Shown piece by piece: positions 1-9,197 of a DNA stretch of 64,000 bases. The stretch covers positions 3,324,001 through 3,388,000 of the forward strand of contig NZ_CP117416.1 of NCBI RefSeq assembly GCF_028606985.1, given 5' to 3'. Origin of the DNA: Paenibacillus kyungheensis. Lineage in GTDB: Bacteria > Bacillota > Bacilli > Paenibacillales > Paenibacillaceae. The stretch's first letter is position 1. Every line of letters begins with the position of its first letter. The notes under the pieces are model-generated. The model was not told the DNA's origin. It did not search any database and saw only the letters and a list, made by a program, of their open reading frames with translations. Position numbers and translations under genes: made by a program.

Positions 1-770
1 AGTACGCTCAATACAGAAGAAGCCATCATGCTACCCCAATCGGTCTGATACAATCCTTTAAATAAGTATATTCCCGGTGTTAGTGTACGGTGCTGTTCAT
101 CATTAATAAATACGAATCCGAACATAAATTCATTCCATGAATTCAAAAACCCGAACATACTTGTAGAGACTAGACTGGGTAATGACACAGGTAACAAAAT
201 CCGAAAAATAGTACCTACTCGTGTGCAACCATCGATTTCGGCAGACTCTTCCATATCAATTGGAATCGAGTCAAAAAAACCTTTCATCATAAATGTACAT
301 AATGGCACTGTAAATGTTGTATACGCCAATATAAGCGAATTATACGTATTAATTAAATGCAGTTCTTTCATCGTTAGGTATAAAGGAATTAATAATAACA
401 CTCCTGGAATCATCTGTGAGAGTAACATCGCTACCCCAAACAACTTCACACCGCGAAAGCGAACAAATCGACTTAACGCATATCCTGCAAAAATAGAAAT
501 GATCAATGAAGCTGCTGTCACCACTAAAGAAACATACACGCTATTTTTGAAAAAGGTTAAAAAGCTAGAACCTGTTAATACATTAATAAAGTGTTCTATT
601 GTAGGATGCTGAATCAAAAAACTGGGTGTTAATGTACGAATCTCATTATCAGGTTTTAATGAAGTCACTACCATCCATAAGAATGGAAACAAACAATAGA
701 AAGAAAATCCGATGAGTACAATATAAGTAATACTTTGTACTATCCATTGTTTCCGTTTGCTTATAAGCAT
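1..770 (-). CDS. Carbohydrate ABC transporter permease, MalG type (3' end cut by window edge)
   Basis: Inner-membrane permease that would pair with the MalF-type permease just upstream to import a sugar or oligosaccharide. The ATG at 768-770 follows AAGGAG. The reading frame is open to the window edge, giving about 256 residues of a family usually 275-295 long, so only the last few tens are missing. A first membrane segment lies at about residues 12-35 and a MalG-type EAA loop (EESAEIDG, then ILLPVSLP) at about 173-195, where the ATPase docks. The gap to the upstream permease is 24 nt, so the two are co-transcribed with the binding-protein gene. No ATPase gene is visible; this subclass normally shares an MsmX-type ATPase encoded elsewhere. 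Confidence 0.9.
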   Translation of the reverse strand, partial: MLISKRKQWIVQSITYIVLIGFSFYCLFPFLWMVVTSLKPDNEIRTLTPSFLIQHPTIEHFINVLTGSSFLTFFKNSVYVSLVVTAASLIISIFAGYALSRFVRFRGVKLFGVAMLLSQMIPGVLLLIPLYLTMKELHLINTYNSLILAYTTFTVPLCTFMMKGFFDSIPIDMEESAEIDGCTRVGTIFRILLPVSLPSLVSTSMFGFLNSWNEFMFGFVFINDEQHRTLTPGIYLFKGLYQTDWGSMMASSVLSV

Positions 771-794
771 ATCTATCTACTCCTTACCTATAGT

Positions 795-1688
795 CTAGTT
801 TTTAGATTTACGACTATTGATCACATAATACATAATAAATGCTGTCATCATTACTCCAAGCATCATAGAAGATAATGCCGAAGCATTTCCAAAGTTATAA
901 TCTTCCATCGCATAGCGATAAATCTGAATCGGCAACGTCTCTGAAGAATACAATGGGCCACCTTGTGTCATAATCCATATAAAGTCGAAGTTGATAGCTG
1001 TCCAAATTAAATGTACAAAAATAAGGGTTAACGATATCGTTTTTAACTGTGGTAATACGATATAAAAAAAGCGCACGCGGATGCCTGCACCATCAATAGC
1101 TGCTGCTTCCATCACTTCTTTGGATACAGTTTGTAATCCAGCTAATAAGCTGATTGTAAAGAAAGGAAAGCTTCTCCATATGTTCACAAAAACGATAGTG
1201 AATAAAGCAGTATTCATTTCTCCTAACCAATAGTACGGTTTATCAATGACACCTAATTGGATCAACCAATAGTTAATTACGCCATAATCAGGTGCAAGCA
1301 TCCATGTCCAAGTCATCCCTGCAATAACGATCGGCACTACCCACGGTATAATAATGATTCCACGAAATAATGTTCTCCCACGTATAGGTTGATTCAAAGC
1401 AATAGCTGAACTTAAACCAAGTATATATTCTCCAGTTACAGACAATAACGTCCAGATAATTGTATTTCGTAATGCAGTCAAAAAATATTCATTTGATAAT
1501 ACTTCTCGATAATTGGCTAAATGAGCAAAACCCGTTTGAGTTGCATTGAGCATATTTTTGAATTGAAAACTATCCCACACTACTGTAATTAAAGGGTACG
1601 CATTTAAAAGTAAAAAAAAAGCAAAAGCAGGTAAAACAAAATAATAAGCAACTAATCGTATTCGTTTTTCTCTCAATGTCAACATCAT
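795..1688 (-). CDS. Carbohydrate ABC transporter permease, MalF/UgpA type
   Basis: Inner-membrane partner of the MalG-type permease. About six hydrophobic segments can be traced, beginning with YYFVLPAFAFFLLL. The ATPase-docking EAA loop (EVMEAAAIDGAG, then IVLPQ) sits near residues 195-215. The length of just under 300 residues is normal for the family. The start is uncertain: a TTG at 1706 gives a longer product starting MKKVVN, while the ATG at 1688 has a weak GTGGTG in front of it. I chose the ATG. Gene order binding protein, MalF, MalG is the standard one for CUT1-type importers. The substrate cannot be read from the permease; the adjacent glycoside hydrolase suggests a plant or microbial oligosaccharide. 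Confidence 0.9.
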   Translation of the reverse strand: MMLTLREKRIRLVAYYFVLPAFAFFLLLNAYPLITVVWDSFQFKNMLNATQTGFAHLANYREVLSNEYFLTALRNTIIWTLLSVTGEYILGLSSAIALNQPIRGRTLFRGIIIIPWVVPIVIAGMTWTWMLAPDYGVINYWLIQLGVIDKPYYWLGEMNTALFTIVFVNIWRSFPFFTISLLAGLQTVSKEVMEAAAIDGAGIRVRFFYIVLPQLKTISLTLIFVHLIWTAINFDFIWIMTQGGPLYSSETLPIQIYRYAMEDYNFGNASALSSMMLGVMMTAFIMYYVINSRKSKN

Positions 1689-1776
1689 ATTCACCACTTT
1701 TTTCAAGATAGCCTAAATAAATAATGTGGTTTGAACAATATCTATTTAGGCTTTAGCTCGTTCAAGTTAAACGAAA

Positions 1777-3090
1777 TTAACTGCCACTCAATTGATTGGT
1801 TTTTTGCAAATTCTCATTAATAGCTTGTGACAACCAAGTAGCTATTTGTTCAGGTGAATCGTTTTTGAGCATCAAGCGAGCAATAGAGTCTTCCATTGAT
1901 TGACTGATCCCACTTAAAGATACTGGCGGAAACGAAACGCCTTGCGAGGTCAATTTCATAAACTCTTTGCCCCATTTATCACTTTCTACATCGGTTCGAG
2001 CAGATTTGGATGGGTTGACAGCTTGTTGATATTCTTTGCTCATTAAAAATGAAGCAAATTCCCAAGCTTGTTTGGTATGTTCGGTGTTATACACAAATAA
2101 TGGCGCTACCTCCATAAACGTAGCTGGTTGGTCGCTATACGGTGGAGCAGCAATTTTGACATCACTCATTCCTTCTGGATTTTCGGATGTACGTCCTTCA
2201 ATCCAAGCTCCATTTACAACCATTGCGTATTGAGCCAATACAAAGTTCTGATCTTCTTCTTCCCAACCCCATGTTTTGGCATTAGGATCTACTACCTGTT
2301 GCGCATTCATATCTTTATAAAATTGGAACACTTCTGCTACTTTTTGTAATGCTTGCGGATTATCTTGCCACGTATTTTTATATTTTCCATCTGCTTGTTT
2401 TTCTGCTATAGATAGACCTTTTTGCGCTAAATATGTCATCAACTCTTGTGAAGCACGAACTCCTGTACCAGCAAATCCAAAAGCATATTTGTTTGTTTTT
2501 GCTTTGATAACAGGTCCCATTTGAAGTAACTCATCCCACGTTTTTGGTGGTGCATCATAACCAGCTTGTTTTAAAATATTCTCATGATATAGCAATGCTC
2601 TTATACCTAAATAGTTAGGCAAAGCTTTTACTTTTTCATCAATTGTTAACGCCTTCATTACATTTGGATAAAAAATATCTTTGTCTTTCCATTCATTCAT
2701 ATAAGGTGTCAAATCAGCAAGCGCATTCATTTGATTAAACTCGCCTACCCATTCGCCTAGCCCCCAACTAAGGTCAGGAGAATCACCGGCTGTTATAGCA
2801 GCTACTAATTTGTCATGCAATACATCATACGTAATCACTTGTAGATTGATATTGATATCTGTATGTTCTTGATCGAACTTTTTGATCTGTTGTTCTATCG
2901 TTTTACCTTCCGTCGTACTAGGATCAAGTGCAGCCCAAAAATTTAGAGTTACTGCTTGATCAGTGGAACCTTCATTAGATGTTGTAGCGTTAGAAGCACT
3001 GCCACTACAGCCTGTCATCATAACAATTGCTGCCATAGCTACAATCGCTAACTTGCTCATCTTTTTGTATCTCATTGGTTGTTGTCTCAT
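1777..3090 (-). CDS. Sugar ABC transporter substrate-binding lipoprotein (family 1 extracellular)
   Basis: Lipid-anchored extracellular receptor that captures sugar and delivers it to the two permeases downstream. The start is set by AAAGGGGAG seven bases before the ATG at 3088-3090, giving MRQQPMRYKK. This is followed by a hydrophobic segment and a lipobox MTGC, then a Ser/Asn/Thr-rich linker. The rest (about 437 residues) has the family 1 look: FWAALDP near the N-terminus, GDSPDLSWG, and a C-terminal helical half with WEFASFL. A longer frame upstream to 3204 would add 38 residues ahead of the signal peptide and is unlikely. The promoter region carries a perfect match to the cre consensus. 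The regulator and sensor pair follows immediately upstream. Confidence 0.93.
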   Translation of the reverse strand: MRQQPMRYKKMSKLAIVAMAAIVMMTGCSGSASNATTSNEGSTDQAVTLNFWAALDPSTTEGKTIEQQIKKFDQEHTDININLQVITYDVLHDKLVAAITAGDSPDLSWGLGEWVGEFNQMNALADLTPYMNEWKDKDIFYPNVMKALTIDEKVKALPNYLGIRALLYHENILKQAGYDAPPKTWDELLQMGPVIKAKTNKYAFGFAGTGVRASQELMTYLAQKGLSIAEKQADGKYKNTWQDNPQALQKVAEVFQFYKDMNAQQVVDPNAKTWGWEEEDQNFVLAQYAMVVNGAWIEGRTSENPEGMSDVKIAAPPYSDQPATFMEVAPLFVYNTEHTKQAWEFASFLMSKEYQQAVNPSKSARTDVESDKWGKEFMKLTSQGVSFPPVSLSGISQSMEDSIARLMLKNDSPEQIATWLSQAINENLQKTNQLSGS

Positions 3091-3128
3091 GGTCTTCTCC
3101 CCTTTATATTTCATGAATGAAGTAGTTT

Positions 3129-3180
3129 CTGAATTTATTGTAAGCGATATCAATAATCCTTTATATGTGAATAAATTCAG
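3129..3180 (-). promoter_or_regulatory. cre-like catabolite site inside an 11-bp inverted repeat, upstream of the binding-protein gene
   Basis: TGTAAGCGATATCA at 3139-3152 matches every fixed position of the Bacillus cre consensus TGWNANCGNTNWCA, as I recall it, and is nearly palindromic. It lies about 50-60 bp before the chosen start of the sugar-binding protein gene. It is flanked by a perfect 11-bp inverted repeat, CTGAATTTATT at 3129-3139 and AATAAATTCAG at 3170-3180, so the site would sit in the loop of a hairpin if transcribed. CcpA repression is inferred from the match; the role of the outer repeat is unknown. Confidence 0.6.
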
Positions 3181-3206
3181 ATAAATGTTTAATTTATTCA
3201 ACATTA

Positions 3207-4835
3207 TTAAGACTCATTATTTTCGGTTTTATGATGTTGCTTAAATAGACTTGGTTGAGTACCTACTATTTTTTTAAACACCTGACTAAAATAACGTGCA
3301 TCGCTATATCCTACTTTTTCAGCAATCTCATATGTTTTTAAATCTGTGCTTACCAATAATGTTTTAGCTTTTTCTATCCTGATTTTTGTCAAAAACTCTA
3401 AAAATCCTTCACCTGTTTCGTTTTTAAATAACGTACAAAAATAATTTTTATTAATAAAAAATCGTTGTGAAATATTTTCTAAAGTGACAGTATTATAATT
3501 TTCTTGGCTGTATACTTTGATTGTTTTGATTAACTGACTACCTGATTTGGTACGTAAATTCCCGGAAACTTGTTGTACATGTAGCTCTATTATTTGTTGA
3601 AAGATATATTTTACTTTTTCAATATTTAGCTCTACTAAATGGAATTTGGCTTCTACTAATAACAACATCATTTGAGCATGATCAGTGCTTGCTTCGACCC
3701 GGTTAAGTAACTGAACAATACCTATCTTGATTTCTCGACTACTCATCTTGTCGATTGCTTCCTTTTTAAATACGTGATTGAGCTTGTCTATAAATTGTTG
3801 CCCACTACGTTCCGAGGCGGTTTCAATTGTAATTTTCAACAATGTATTTAGCTCTTTCCATATTTCTTCACCAACAGATTTATGATGTTGAACTTCAGCT
3901 TCATCTTTACCGAAAAAAGCAATGGTATCTGTGTGGGATAGTGTTAAATGATCGATAGCATGAATCGATTCAGTATATGCTTTCTTTATAGCTGTAATAC
4001 GCTGCTTTTTAGCACTCACACCAATTTTGATTGTAATATGCAAATAAGCAGTTAATGCAGTATGAATTCTTTTAAGCCAATGTGTAAACAAATGTTCCGA
4101 TATATCTGCACGTACAAAAAATAAAAATTCATTCAATTCATTCAAGTTTCTAAACACTTCTGTGTCTGCGTAATACGTTGCAACGTTTTCTTTAATAATA
4201 TTTCGAGCAGCAAAATAAAAAATAGACAAATCTCCTTTGTAACGACTATTCATATTAGAGGTTAAATCAAATAATTTGATAGTAACGATATAATACGGAT
4301 ACTCTGGTAATGGAAATTTAAGTTGATCTGCTTCAACAATCAATTCATTTTCTTCTCGTTGTGCTGTACTTAGAAGATGACTTAACCATTCATCTTGCAT
4401 TAATTGGATACCTTGATATAATCGAGCATTCTGATTACGAGATTCATGTTGTTGTTTGGATTCTTGTTTTATTTGCTCTTCTAATTTACTTAGTAAGATT
4501 AGCAATTCAGCTTCATTTAACGGTTTGAGTAAGTAATCGACTACATTTAATAAAAAGGCAGGACGTGAATAATCAAAATCGTTATATCCGCTTAAAGCAA
4601 TCGCTTTGGCAGTATAAGAGGAATTTTTTAACCATGCCAAAAATTCTAAGCCATCCATATGAGGCATTCGAATATCAGTTAAGATCACATCAGGTTGATG
4701 TTGTTCTACCATTTGACATGCTTCTTCTCCGTTATACGCATGACCTACAATAGACCAACCATAGTGTTCCCAATGGATACATTGTTTTAATTGATTGTGT
4801 ATAGTCATTTCATCATCTACAATAAGAACTTTCAT
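3207..4835 (-). CDS. YesN-type response regulator, receiver plus AraC DNA-binding domain
   Basis: Cytoplasmic transcription factor expected to switch on the adjacent sugar transporter when its sensor kinase signals. The receiver domain begins MKVLIVDDE, with the phospho-acceptor Asp54 in TDIRMP and the conserved Lys104 in YLLKP. A long helical middle region follows. The last 100 or so residues hold two AraC helix-turn-helix motifs (TLENISQRFFINKNYF and YEIAEKVGYSDARYFSQVFKK). At 542 residues it is typical of YesN-like proteins. Its start overlaps the end of the kinase gene by 4 nt, so the two are translationally coupled. It ends about 117 nt before the start of the binding-protein gene that it probably controls. 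Confidence 0.95.
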   Translation of the reverse strand: MKVLIVDDEMTIHNQLKQCIHWEHYGWSIVGHAYNGEEACQMVEQHQPDVILTDIRMPHMDGLEFLAWLKNSSYTAKAIALSGYNDFDYSRPAFLLNVVDYLLKPLNEAELLILLSKLEEQIKQESKQQHESRNQNARLYQGIQLMQDEWLSHLLSTAQREENELIVEADQLKFPLPEYPYYIVTIKLFDLTSNMNSRYKGDLSIFYFAARNIIKENVATYYADTEVFRNLNELNEFLFFVRADISEHLFTHWLKRIHTALTAYLHITIKIGVSAKKQRITAIKKAYTESIHAIDHLTLSHTDTIAFFGKDEAEVQHHKSVGEEIWKELNTLLKITIETASERSGQQFIDKLNHVFKKEAIDKMSSREIKIGIVQLLNRVEASTDHAQMMLLLVEAKFHLVELNIEKVKYIFQQIIELHVQQVSGNLRTKSGSQLIKTIKVYSQENYNTVTLENISQRFFINKNYFCTLFKNETGEGFLEFLTKIRIEKAKTLLVSTDLKTYEIAEKVGYSDARYFSQVFKKIVGTQPSLFKQHHKTENNES

Positions 4836-6565
4836 CTGGGGTTAAACTCCTTTAAGGGCAGACGGAACACAATCATTGTTCCAGTACCTGCTTTACTATA
4901 TACTTGTATGCCATATTGAGTTCCACAAATGAACTTAATACGTGTCTGAATATTAATTAATCCGATAGAATCTAATGTTTGTTGTGAAGCGGTATGATAC
5001 TGCTCTAACACAGATGATAATTGGTGAAGATTTTCTTCAGATATGCCTATTCCGTTATCTAATAATCGAATAATAATTTCAGAGTGAATATAGTCTATAG
5101 AAGCGGTAAGACGCATTAGTTTCCTACTATTCAGCTGTGGAATTAATCCATGTTCGACTGCATTTTCAATAACAGGTTGCAAAATAAGTTTGGGAATCCA
5201 TACCGAGTTTATTTCAGGACTTACATGAATACGAATTCCTATGCCTTCTGGCAATCGCTTGTTGATAATTAATAAGTAATTACGAATATGAGAAATTTCA
5301 CTTTTGACTTGAACCCATTCTTCATTGATATTGATATTGTATCTATACATATTGCTAAGCGATTGACAGATTATACGCATCTCTGGAACTTGATTTACAG
5401 CAGCAATATTGGAAATTAGTTGTAAGGTATTGAACAAAAAATGGGGCGATATCTGAGCTTGTAATGCTTTAATTTGTGACTGTTGATTAATCAATTGTAA
5501 TTTCAATTCATAGTTCATATGATTTTGGATTTTGTCGATCATACGATTAAAATGTTTACTCAAAAATCCGATTTCATCATAAGCTAAAATCTGCACTCTA
5601 GCATTGTAATTACCTTTTTCGATTTCATTCATTTTTTTCCGAAGTTCAATAATAGGACGAGTGATACTATAACTCAGCAAAATAGATAACAAAATCATAA
5701 TAACAAGCGAACCTATGATAATTGCAAATGCCAAATGTCGAAAAAAGATTAATTGCGGATTGGTTTGAAATTCATAATGCAAAATAAGACCATTTGAACC
5801 GAGTGGGGTTTGGATCATTTTGCTCTGTTTATCACTATCCGCATAATGATATGTTTTGCCGATCTGACTATGATCAGAATGATAAATAATGTTTTGATCA
5901 TGATCTGAAATAATAATTTTACCTTTATAAAAGGTATTGTATCGTTCTACCATCGTTGTGAATGGTTGTACTTGCATATCAATAGTTAACACAGCGAATG
6001 GATCACCCATCCATTTAATAGGATATAAATAATGAATAATAGGCTGATTATAAGGACTGTTATAATCAAATACGAGTGTTGGGGTTTTGTAAGGGGCATG
6101 CAAATGGTTAATTAGCGATTGATTATAAGAAGATTCTAATTGCAAATAATAATTAGGAAAAAATCCATTGTAATGTCTGCCTTTAAAATCAATTACATAC
6201 ATTCCTAAAATATGTTCGATATTAGAATTGTTATATATATTTAAATAAAATTGTTTGATTTGTAATCTTGTTTCATAATCCAATTCTTGTCGTGAATTAG
6301 ACTTGCTAATAGTATGTAGACTGTTCACAAGTTCATATTGAGAATAGATTAAATAGGAGCTTTCTTGTAACTGATCTAGATACTGCTCTAATTGGATTCT
6401 CAAATCTTGTTGGATTCGATTTTGAGCAATCTTTTGGTCTTCTCGATCATTTTGAGAGATTTGATATAAAATAATAAGCGAAGTTAAAATTAGTGGACAA
6501 ATCGTGGTAACTAGCATTGCTAATAAAATTTTTAAACGTACACTTTTATGCTTTATAGACATCAA
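4832..6565 (-). CDS. YesM-type sensor histidine kinase
   Basis: Membrane sensor that phosphorylates the adjacent AraC-type regulator. Order of parts: membrane segment at about residues 11-34, a roughly 240-residue extracellular sensing region, second membrane segment at about 277-299, HAMP region (RPIIELRKKMNEIEKG) at about 303-355, the His_kinase motif SPHFLFNTL with phospho-acceptor His375, and an ATPase domain with the N-box QPVIENAVEHG (Asn468) and a DNGIGIS G-box near 507. At 577 residues it has the usual length. It is coupled to the regulator by a 4-nt overlap. The ligand is not predictable from sequence; the extracellular region is likely to sense the binding protein or the sugar itself. 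Confidence 0.95.
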   Translation of the reverse strand: MMSIKHKSVRLKILLAMLVTTICPLILTSLIILYQISQNDREDQKIAQNRIQQDLRIQLEQYLDQLQESSYLIYSQYELVNSLHTISKSNSRQELDYETRLQIKQFYLNIYNNSNIEHILGMYVIDFKGRHYNGFFPNYYLQLESSYNQSLINHLHAPYKTPTLVFDYNSPYNQPIIHYLYPIKWMGDPFAVLTIDMQVQPFTTMVERYNTFYKGKIIISDHDQNIIYHSDHSQIGKTYHYADSDKQSKMIQTPLGSNGLILHYEFQTNPQLIFFRHLAFAIIIGSLVIMILLSILLSYSITRPIIELRKKMNEIEKGNYNARVQILAYDEIGFLSKHFNRMIDKIQNHMNYELKLQLINQQSQIKALQAQISPHFLFNTLQLISNIAAVNQVPEMRIICQSLSNMYRYNININEEWVQVKSEISHIRNYLLIINKRLPEGIGIRIHVSPEINSVWIPKLILQPVIENAVEHGLIPQLNSRKLMRLTASIDYIHSEIIIRLLDNGIGISEENLHQLSSVLEQYHTASQQTLDSIGLINIQTRIKFICGTQYGIQVYSKAGTGTMIVFRLPLKEFNPR

Positions 6566-6690
6566 TCATCCCACCTCATTCTCGGATGTATTTATTATAA
6601 TGAATATATTTAAAATTTAGTTAATATCTTGTCACTCTTATTTTCTTAGGTATGTAAGGATTAAGCATTGCGATTTTTGAAAGAAAACAG

Positions 6691-6724
6691 AGAGAAAACT
6701 GCCTTGTATCAGACAGTTTTCTCT
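6691..6724 (-). terminator. Rho-independent terminator after the glycoside hydrolase gene
   Basis: An 11-bp stem, AGAGAAAACTG at 6691-6701 with CAGTTTTCTCT at 6714-6724. On the minus strand it is followed by a T-rich run. It sits 11 nt beyond the stop of the secreted hydrolase and separates that gene from the kinase-regulator pair. Confidence 0.7.
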
Positions 6725-6734
6725 GCAATGTAGT

Positions 6735-8999
6735 TTAGCTTTGATTCGAAGAATAAACATCAGCTATAACCGAATCGTTATTTGCTATTGAATTGCCAGT
6801 ATTATTAATAATCGGCATTGCGATTTGAATACGATCGATGTTTGGCGCATAGGCTGAAGCGTTAGTAAATTTAATCGTATTTGTACCTGCTTTCAAATTC
6901 ACATCAAATACCATAGTCTTATAATTATTCCACTGACGCGTATTAAAGAAATTAGGACTTTGCGCTTGATCTCCATTAACTGTAATAGTAGCTACACGTT
7001 CGACAACGTTATTATTGTACGAATGTTCCCCTTTTACTTCTGCATTTGCAAATGTGACAACCATTCGGTACTTCCCTGCTTTTGGCGCAGTAATATCGTT
7101 AAATTGTAAAGTGTTACTCGCTCCATTGCCGATATAACCAACATATTTTCCACCAGATGCTGCTGCATCATCTGTTACAATTGCAGTCCCTCCTAATACA
7201 TTGCTGTTACTTTCAGCTTCATATGAATTGATCGCTGTTGTATTAGGGCTAATCTCTAAATAATCCAAGTTCACTGCATCGGATTCATCCGTTGTGAAGG
7301 CATTGTAACTGATACGATTAATACCTGCATTTAAAAATACAGAAGTTGTTTTTGTATTCCATGTATTCCAATTTGCTGTAGAATCCAGATTAACAGTTGT
7401 TAAATCACTTCCATTGAGAACTAATTTTAATTGACGGGTAGTAGGTGCATTGCTAAATGGGCCAGCACTATAGCGCAGATTCAAATTATAATAACCATTT
7501 GTAGGTGCACTCACTATAAATTCTGTTGACGCATTATTTGTATTTCCATAACCTTCTACAAAATAAGTGCCAGAATATCCTGTATTTGAACCATAAGTCA
7601 CTTTAGCTGTTCCATTTAATTTTGCATATTCAGCTTCATAACGATTTGAACTGTTGTTAATTGTTTGGCTATTTGTATTAGGACTTACAATAATTTGATA
7701 AGCAGAAAGAGCTTTTAAATTATGAATAGGTACTGTAATCTGACCATTGGTAACTGGATAATTTTGCTCTTGCACACTATAAGGATCATTTGCAGGATTG
7801 GTACCTGAATTATTTACGCCTATAATAGATACATGCACATTTTTGCTCATGTATGATGCAGTATCCAAACCTTTAATCACAACATCTGTTGAGTATACAT
7901 CTGAAGGATTAACAGAACCGCCAAATAGGATTCTAGCTTGTTTTTTATCGGGATCAAGAGCTGCTAATGCTTGTAATGATCCATTGGTTGTTGGTGGAGT
8001 AACTGTAACCGTATGACCTGTTAATTGACCATACCATTTGTACAACCACCAACCGCCTGTAGGTTTGTTGTTCTCGGTCACTAGATCATTTAATGTTCCG
8101 GCAGCCGTCCAATAAGCTAGCATTCCATCTACTTTGCTATTTTCTAAACGAGTCATCCATTGTATTAAATTACCAGGTACTCCAAGATCGCCAGAAATAC
8201 GTGCATATTCGTTAATTGCAATCGGTATAGCTGAAATTCCTAATTTTTTTTCAACATTACGATAATGATTGTAATGGTTATACCAGTCTGTAAAGAAATC
8301 ATTGCCCAGCTCATGCCATGTGGTGACATCCGGTAAAACATTATTATTTTTGGCATAAGTAAAGAAATCATCATAGAATTGAGCATGATAAGCAGCGAGA
8401 TTTGGCCCAGCTATTTTGGCTTGAGAGTCCAATGAGCGAATATGATTATAGACTGTTTTCCAATCTGCAAAAAATTTATTTCTTGCTTCTTGTCCACTCG
8501 CATTATTGTAATTATTTATGCCTTGATACCAGATGCCATCAGGCTCATTAAAAGGAACATAGACAAATTTGGAATGATTAGGATCTGCTACTACTTTGGG
8601 TACCATTACGTCAATCTTTTTCAAATAATCTTGTAATCCCAAATTCTCATAAGGCCAATTTTCATAAATATCCTGCATATAAATTTGAATTTCTTTGCCG
8701 CCTGCTTTAATAAATTCCGGTGCTACTTTTAAAGCATCCCCATTCGGATGTTGTGCGCCATCAGGAGCTTTCTGCGCAATCGCTTGAGGATTTAGAGGTG
8801 TTAACATAGTAGATGAAGGAACTCCATCGCTGCCCAACCCATATAAAAAACCAGATGCTCCGTACTTCATACTGCCAGTATTGCTAGCAAGGTCTACTAC
8901 AATCTGCGGGCTAGCTGCTTTAGCTGATCCTGATCCTCCCCATATACTCACCAGTACAGTTGTCACTACTAAAACTGAACTCCACTTTCTACTTCTCAT
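6735..8999 (-). CDS. Secreted clan-A glycoside hydrolase (GH39-like) with two CBM6/35-type modules
   Basis: Exported polysaccharide-degrading enzyme. Residues 1-29 are a signal peptide ending AKAAS. The catalytic (beta/alpha)8-type region covers about 30-335. FNEPDG places a likely acid/base at Glu152 and INEY a likely nucleophile at Glu264, with WHELGND near 228 between them, the arrangement of clan-A retaining enzymes. A beta-sandwich region follows to about 440. Two related carbohydrate-binding modules come next, each opening with YEAE (about 453-583 and 592-727). The family assignment (GH39-like) is from general resemblance and the exact substrate is unknown. The protein has no cell-wall sorting signal, so it is probably released. 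It lies upstream of the kinase-regulator-transporter set and is bounded by its own terminator and a cre-like site. Confidence 0.75.
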   Translation of the reverse strand: MRSRKWSSVLVVTTVLVSIWGGSGSAKAASPQIVVDLASNTGSMKYGASGFLYGLGSDGVPSSTMLTPLNPQAIAQKAPDGAQHPNGDALKVAPEFIKAGGKEIQIYMQDIYENWPYENLGLQDYLKKIDVMVPKVVADPNHSKFVYVPFNEPDGIWYQGINNYNNASGQEARNKFFADWKTVYNHIRSLDSQAKIAGPNLAAYHAQFYDDFFTYAKNNNVLPDVTTWHELGNDFFTDWYNHYNHYRNVEKKLGISAIPIAINEYARISGDLGVPGNLIQWMTRLENSKVDGMLAYWTAAGTLNDLVTENNKPTGGWWLYKWYGQLTGHTVTVTPPTTNGSLQALAALDPDKKQARILFGGSVNPSDVYSTDVVIKGLDTASYMSKNVHVSIIGVNNSGTNPANDPYSVQEQNYPVTNGQITVPIHNLKALSAYQIIVSPNTNSQTINNSSNRYEAEYAKLNGTAKVTYGSNTGYSGTYFVEGYGNTNNASTEFIVSAPTNGYYNLNLRYSAGPFSNAPTTRQLKLVLNGSDLTTVNLDSTANWNTWNTKTTSVFLNAGINRISYNAFTTDESDAVNLDYLEISPNTTAINSYEAESNSNVLGGTAIVTDDAAASGGKYVGYIGNGASNTLQFNDITAPKAGKYRMVVTFANAEVKGEHSYNNNVVERVATITVNGDQAQSPNFFNTRQWNNYKTMVFDVNLKAGTNTIKFTNASAYAPNIDRIQIAMPIINNTGNSIANNDSVIADVYSSNQS

Positions 9000-9045
9000 A
9001 GCATCAAGCTCCTTTTAACATATAGTTTTTACAACCATCAAAAAA

Positions 9046-9059
9046 AGTAAGCGATTACA
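9046..9059 (-). promoter_or_regulatory. cre-like site upstream of the secreted hydrolase
   Basis: On the minus strand TGTAATCGCTTACT fits the cre consensus at all but the last position. It lies about 47-60 bp before the hydrolase start, where a CcpA or other LacI-family repressor would block transcription. It resembles the site at 15044-15057 before the beta-mannosidase. Assignment is by pattern only. Confidence 0.45.
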
Positions 9060-9164
9060 TTTTCGTTTACAATACATACTTTATCAGTTACAAAAGCGGC
9101 TTTATAGGAGACAAAACTTAGAATACTGTTTTTTATATTCAGAAATTCGATATTTTTGACAAAG

Positions 9165-9197
9165 AAAAAAGACTAGCATATTTGCTAGCCTTTTTTT
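9165..9197. terminator. Bidirectional Rho-independent terminator between the hydrolase promoter and resE
   Basis: Short stem CTAGCA at 9173-9178 with TGCTAG at 9183-9188, extended by an A-run on one side and a T-run on the other, so it can act in both directions. The resE stop codon overlaps its edge, so this mainly ends the rluB-resD-resE transcript. Confidence 0.75.
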
